A stretch of DNA of 64,000 bases from UMGS1519 sp050951095. GTDB lineage: Bacteria; Actinomycetota; Coriobacteriia; Coriobacteriales; Eggerthellaceae. The position numbers were made by a program, and so were the translations under genes. The notes below the pieces were generated by a model. That model searched no databases, was not told where the DNA came from, and worked only from the letters and a program-made list of their open reading frames with translations. Positions 60,353 through 64,000 of the stretch are shown one piece after another; positions within the stretch are counted from its first letter, which is position 1; each line of letters starts with the position of its first letter. The stretch spans positions 62,001 to 126,000 of the forward strand of contig JBMNIQ010000003.1 of the NCBI GenBank assembly GCA_050951095.1. The letters run 5' to 3'.

Positions 60353-62059
60353 ATGATCGACGTCTCGAATGCGAAGCTGCCGCTCCATCTGTTCCCCGAT
60401 CCGGGTATCGACAACGTGGATGCCGCCGGTCTTCGGCAGGCGGCAGCGCAGGCGCTGGGCATCGATGCGCGGGACGTTCGGGATGTGCGCATCCTGAAGC
60501 GGAGCATAGACGCCCGCAAGAAGAACGACGTGCATTTCGTTGCCACGCTGGGCGTTGCGCTTGAAGACGCCGCGGCTGAGGCGCGTGCATGCGCGCGCAA
60601 CGGCGTAAAGGCGCATGTGCCGTATTCGCCGCTGGCGATAGAGCCGTGGCCGGAAGGCGCGCCGCGCCCCGTGGTGGTCGGCACGGGTCCCGCCGGCCTG
60701 TTCGCGGCCGTGTATCTGGCGCGTGCGGGCGCGAAACCGCTTGTGGTGGAGCGCGGGCGGCCCGTGGAGGAACGGCAGCGCATCGTGGCCGCGTTCGATG
60801 CCGGCGGCCCGCTGGACCCAGACACGAACGTCCAATTCGGCGAGGGCGGCGCGGGCACGTTCTCGGACGGAAAGTTGACGAACAACATGAAGAACCCGCG
60901 CTGCAAGCACGTGCTGCGCTGGTTCGTGGATGCGGGCGCGCCGTCCGAGATTCTCTGGGAAGCTCATCCGCATATCGGCAGCGACCGCCTGCCGCAGGCT
61001 GTGCGGACGCTGCGCAACGAGATTGTCGCACGCGGCGGCCAGGTGCGGTTCGGCACGCGTTTGACGGGTCTTCGCCTTGAAGTCGGTCGCCTGGCTGCCG
61101 TGACGCTGCGTGGTGCGGACGGTGCGGAATACGAAGAGCCGGCGGCGGCGTTGGTGCTGGCCACCGGCCATTCCGCGCGCGACACGTTCGAGATGCTGCG
61201 CGCCAACGGGTTCGAGATGGAGCGCAAGCCCTTCGCTATGGGCGTGCGCATCGAGCATGCGCAGGCGGATATGAACCGGAGCCAGTGGGGCCGTGCGGCG
61301 AAGAGCCCGGCGCTGGGCGCTGCGGAGTACAAGGCGGCCGTCCATGTGGGCGGCGGGCGCACCGTGCACACGTTCTGCATGTGCCCGGGAGGCCGCGTGA
61401 CGTGCGCGGCCAGCGAGCCGGGCGGCGTGGTGGTGAACGGCATGAGCGATTTCGCGCGCAACGGGAAGAACTCGAACGCCGCGCTGCTGGTGAACGTGGA
61501 TCCGGCGGATTTCGGCGGCGATCCGGACGATGTGCTGGCGGGTGCGAAGCTGCAGCGGGCCATCGAGCAGCGCGCGTTCCTGGCGGCCCGGGCGGCGGGC
61601 GGTGCGCCGTATCAGGCCCCGGCACAGCACGTGGGCGACTTCCTGGGCGCCGGTGCGCCTTCCCCTGCGAAGCCCGGCAAGGCGGGCGGGCGCGGCGGCG
61701 CGCCCGTGCGGCCCACGTATGCGCGCGGTGTGGCGTGGTGCGACCTGCATGACGTGCTGCCGGCGTTCATGACGCAGGCGCTGGAGCAGGCGCTGCCGCT
61801 GCTCGATCGGCGCATCCACGGGTTCGCGGATGCGCGTGCCGTGATGACGGCACCCGAGACGCGTTCGTCGTCGCCGGTGCGCATCGTGCGCGGCAAGCAG
61901 GACCTGCAGGCGCATGTCGGCGGGCCGGATGCGCCGGCATCGGGCGTATATCCCTGCGGCGAAGGCGCGGGCTATGCCGGCGGCATCATGTCCGCGGCCG
62001 TTGATGGATTGCGCGTGGCGGAAGCGCTTGTGCGCCAGGCGCAGACGCAAGCCAAGTAG
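60353..62059 (+). CDS. large FAD-dependent dehydrogenase (COG2509-like)
   Basis: 568 residues. An N-terminal domain of about 95 residues, with the RSIDARKK and KNDVHFVATLGV strands, precedes a glutathione-reductase-type FAD fold (PVVVGTGPAGLFAAVYLARAG, then NVQFGEGGAGTFSDGKL). This arrangement is that of the uncharacterised FAD-dependent dehydrogenases near geranylgeranyl-reductase-like proteins. An Ala/Gly/Pro-rich loop near residues 430-455 (GAGAPSPAKPGKAGGRGG) looks like an insertion. Ribosome site GGGAGG. The short gap to the preceding flavoprotein suggests co-transcription. Substrate unknown. Confidence 0.82.
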   Translation: MIDVSNAKLPLHLFPDPGIDNVDAAGLRQAAAQALGIDARDVRDVRILKRSIDARKKNDVHFVATLGVALEDAAAEARACARNGVKAHVPYSPLAIEPWPEGAPRPVVVGTGPAGLFAAVYLARAGAKPLVVERGRPVEERQRIVAAFDAGGPLDPDTNVQFGEGGAGTFSDGKLTNNMKNPRCKHVLRWFVDAGAPSEILWEAHPHIGSDRLPQAVRTLRNEIVARGGQVRFGTRLTGLRLEVGRLAAVTLRGADGAEYEEPAAALVLATGHSARDTFEMLRANGFEMERKPFAMGVRIEHAQADMNRSQWGRAAKSPALGAAEYKAAVHVGGGRTVHTFCMCPGGRVTCAASEPGGVVVNGMSDFARNGKNSNAALLVNVDPADFGGDPDDVLAGAKLQRAIEQRAFLAARAAGGAPYQAPAQHVGDFLGAGAPSPAKPGKAGGRGGAPVRPTYARGVAWCDLHDVLPAFMTQALEQALPLLDRRIHGFADARAVMTAPETRSSSPVRIVRGKQDLQAHVGGPDAPASGVYPCGEGAGYAGGIMSAAVDGLRVAEALVRQAQTQAK

Positions 62060-62105
62060 GCTCTCTCGCCTGATGGCGCGCCCATAAGGTGCCGGAGAAA
62101 CGAAG

Positions 62106-62136
62106 AACGCGCCGGCGGGCGATCCGCCGGCGCGTT
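62106..62136. terminator. terminator between convergent genes
   Basis: AACGCGCCGGCGG (62106-62118) pairs perfectly with CCGCCGGCGCGTT (62124-62136), loop GCGAT. Little U-tract on either side; placed between the converging flavoprotein gene and the gene at 62167. Confidence 0.75.
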
Positions 62137-62166
62137 CGATGGCGCGATATGCAGCAGCCTTGCCCC

Positions 62167-62910
62167 TTAGCGGGCGCGATAGTCGTCCATCATGGTGGAG
62201 AACAGCTGGCCCGAGCTGGGCGGCGTCCATACGATGGCGTTCGCACCGGCATCGATGGTGCGGGCGATGGACTCGTCCGACCTGCCGCCCGATGCGATGA
62301 TGGGCGCGCGCGGGTATTCCTTGCGGATCTTCGCCACGACGTCGGCCGTCTTCGCGCCGGCCGCCACATTCAGGATGGCGGCGCCGCTTTCCAGGCGCTT
62401 GCCCGCATCCCGGTTCTCGGAGGCCACCGTCACGACGATGGGGATGTCCACGGTGCGCGCCATCAGGCGCAGGTCCTTGTTCGGCAGCGGATCGTTCACC
62501 ACCACGCCCATGGCGCCCTGGTTCTCCGCGTCCATGGCCAGGTACGTGGCGCGCATGCCCTGCGTGGTGCCGCCGCCCACGCCTACGAACACGGGCACGG
62601 CGGCCACGCGCAGCACGGCCGCGCTGATGGCGCGCTGCGCCGTGAACGGGTAGACGCAGAACACGGCGTCGGCATCGCAGTTCTTGATGATGGCGATGTC
62701 CGTGGAGAACAGCAGGCTTTGGATCTTGCGTCCGTACACCACGATGCCCGATGCCTGCTTGATCACTTTCGGCACGCGCAGGATGTTATGGCGCAGGCGC
62801 GATTCGATGGGAGGGATGCCGCCCTCCAGGTCCGACTCGTCGGCGGCGAAGTTGGGCGTGGGCATGCCGGGTTCGTTCTTGCCGAGGTTCTTCCAGTCCA
62901 GATGGGTCAT
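62167..62910 (-). CDS. conserved protein with TIM-barrel-like features, function unknown
   Basis: 247 residues, no signal or membrane segment. Alternating strand/helix pattern with segments such as DADAVFCVYPFTAQRAIS, VPVFVGVGGGTT, MGVVVNDPLP, IPIVVTVASENRDAGKR and a C-terminal PIIASGGRSDESIARTIDAG that resembles the phosphate-binding end of a TIM barrel. Such proteins are often annotated simply as hydrolase in related genomes. The strong GGAGG-type site before the ATG supports the start. It lies 99 bases after the M20 amidohydrolase on the same strand and could share its transcript. Confidence 0.7.
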   Translation of the reverse strand: MTHLDWKNLGKNEPGMPTPNFAADESDLEGGIPPIESRLRHNILRVPKVIKQASGIVVYGRKIQSLLFSTDIAIIKNCDADAVFCVYPFTAQRAISAAVLRVAAVPVFVGVGGGTTQGMRATYLAMDAENQGAMGVVVNDPLPNKDLRLMARTVDIPIVVTVASENRDAGKRLESGAAILNVAAGAKTADVVAKIRKEYPRAPIIASGGRSDESIARTIDAGANAIVWTPPSSGQLFSTMMDDYRAR

Positions 62911-63009
62911 GCGTACCTCCTTAGCGGGGATTCTTCCGTTCGGGTGCTTCAGTGCGCTTCAGACGCGGTGGGAATCTGCAGCAGAACGCTGCAGATTTTT
63001 TAAGATGGC

Positions 63010-64000
63010 TCAGGATAGCATGTCGCATGCCCATTGGGCGGCGACCATGGAACCTTTTGCCAACATTTTTTCATCGATCGTGTAGAAGCAGCTGTGCTGC
63101 GGGTGCACGGCGCCGATGTCCGGGTTGTTCGTGCCCACGAACACGAAGACGCCGGGGACGTGCTGCAGGTATTCGGCGAAGTCCTCGCCGGCAAGCGTTC
63201 CCTCGTACGAGCCCACGTACTCTTCGCCCAGCACTTCCTCCACGGCGCGGCGCGCCGCCTTGCTGCAGGCCTCGTCGTTCACGACGGCGGGGTTGCCCGG
63301 TTCGAAGCTGAACTTGATGTCCGCCCCGAACGCATGCGACGTCTTGCCGGCGATGCGCTCGATGGCGTTCACGATGCGCTTGCGCACGTCGCTGTGCCAC
63401 GTGCGCAGCGTGCCCGTCAGGTAGGCGCTGCCCGCCATGATGTTGCGGGCCGTGCCGCCGTGGACCTCGCCGATCGTGATGACCACGGGCTCGAACGGCG
63501 ACGTGCGGCGCGAGACCAGCACCTGCAGCGAGTCTATGATCTCGGCGGCCACCACGATGGCGTCCACGCCCTTATGCGGCATGGACCCGTGCGCCGACAC
63601 GCCCTCCACGTCGATGCGGAACCAGTCCGTGTTCGCCATGCGCGGGCCCGCCTCGCACGAGAACGTGCCGGTGGGCACCTCGCTCCAGATGTGCTGGCCG
63701 TAGATGGCCTCGACTCCGTCCAGGGCGCCGGCCGCGATCATGTCGCGCGCGCCGATGGAGATCTCCTCGGCGGGCTGGAAGATGATGCGTGCCTCGCCGC
63801 GCAGCTTGTCGCGCATCTGCCACAGCACGTTCACGGCGCCCAGCATCATGGCCATGTGGCAGTCGTGGCCGCAGGCGTGCATGACGCCATCGTTCTGCGA
63901 TTTGAAGTCGAAGTCCGTGCGCTCCCTGATGGGCAGCGCGTCCATGTCCGTGCGCAGCGCGATGCGGCGCGCCGGGTTCCCGTTCTCGTCGTAGGCGCCC
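63010..64000 (-). CDS. M20-family amidohydrolase, N-terminus beyond the window
   Basis: Open from base 64000; about 330 codons are visible and the first 60-100 are missing. HACGHDCHMAMML carries the metal-binding histidines, FQPAEE the catalytic/metal glutamate pair, and GVSAHGSMPHKGVDA the dimerisation-domain histidine. This is the IAA-amino acid/hippurate/N-acyl-amino-acid hydrolase branch of dimetal peptidases that cut N-acyl or dipeptide amides. The C-terminus (GTNNPDIGAVHPQHSCFYTIDE) is complete. Substrate unknown; DAP deacetylases belong to the same family and should be considered. Confidence 0.88.
   Translation of the reverse strand, partial: GAYDENGNPARRIALRTDMDALPIRERTDFDFKSQNDGVMHACGHDCHMAMMLGAVNVLWQMRDKLRGEARIIFQPAEEISIGARDMIAAGALDGVEAIYGQHIWSEVPTGTFSCEAGPRMANTDWFRIDVEGVSAHGSMPHKGVDAIVVAAEIIDSLQVLVSRRTSPFEPVVITIGEVHGGTARNIMAGSAYLTGTLRTWHSDVRKRIVNAIERIAGKTSHAFGADIKFSFEPGNPAVVNDEACSKAARRAVEEVLGEEYVGSYEGTLAGEDFAEYLQHVPGVFVFVGTNNPDIGAVHPQHSCFYTIDEKMLAKGSMVAAQWACDMLS

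Overview
The window is a high-GC, densely packed bacterial chromosome segment. The gene set fits an anaerobic actinobacterium of the class Coriobacteriia, most likely Eggerthellales/Eggerthellaceae. Supporting features are a Ni,Fe-CO dehydrogenase homologue, a class III (oxygen-sensitive) ribonucleotide reductase with its radical-SAM activase, a superoxide reductase, FeoAB ferrous-iron uptake, two CaiB/BaiF CoA-transferases with a crotonase, type III glutamine synthetase and a very large Gram-positive surface protein with a sortase signal. The taxonomic call is inference from gene content, not from a marker comparison.

Layout. 1-3.5 kb: end of galK, galT, a nitroreductase and a D-amino-acid aminotransferase. 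3.6-8.6 kb: a compact four-gene unit made of a divergent CooS-type CO dehydrogenase overlapping a NitT/TauT-type ABC importer. 8.7-16.2 kb: a sodium symporter (minus strand), an alpha/beta hydrolase without its serine, aroB, a crotonase, a small unknown protein and a one-piece MurT-GatD enzyme. 16.4-22.4 kb: lipoprotein, LCP wall-polymer ligase, rlmH, lysA and hom. 22.7-30.6 kb: one 2643-residue adhesin with a VWA head and a stalk of about 14 pilin-like isopeptide modules. 31-34.3 kb: a surface-protein remnant, an O-acetylhomoserine sulfhydrylase and a beta-lactamase-fold lipoprotein. 34.5-38.1 kb: feoA-feoA-feoB and a Cys-rich FeoB partner. 38.2-39.2 kb: rplM-rpsI. 39.5-42.3 kb: a second sulfhydrylase behind a short Met/Cys leader peptide, then cysK. 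42.7-47.5 kb: glnN, a frameshifted membrane protein and an ABC-F ATPase. 47.5-51.4 kb: nrdG and nrdD, divergent, with an NrdR box. 51.5-53.9 kb: a polar amino-acid ABC importer. 54.5-57.4 kb: two CoA-transferases. 57.6-62.1 kb: zinc ribbon, lgt, superoxide reductase and two flavoproteins. 62.2-64 kb: an unidentified barrel-like protein and an M20 amidohydrolase cut by the window edge.

Most unusual points. (1) The CooS homologue has an aspartate where one cluster-C cysteine ligand should be, lacks two proton-relay histidines, carries a His-rich N-terminal tail and is translationally coupled to an ABC importer. (2) A 34-codon leader ORF with three 5-residue Met repeats lies between a near-consensus promoter and a sulfhydrylase gene. 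(3) nrdD contains about 31 surplus single bases and no missing ones, which looks like a consensus error over an intact gene that also carries a fused glutaredoxin domain. (4) Several proteins lack a hallmark catalytic or metal residue (hydrolase, beta-lactamase homologue, superoxide reductase centre I).

Functional links. lysA, hom, two sulfhydrylases and cysK cover the aspartate-to-methionine/cysteine/DAP area. MurT-GatD, LCP, Lgt and the adhesin act on the Gram-positive envelope. nrdDG, Feo, the superoxide reductase and CooS are metal-dependent anaerobic functions.
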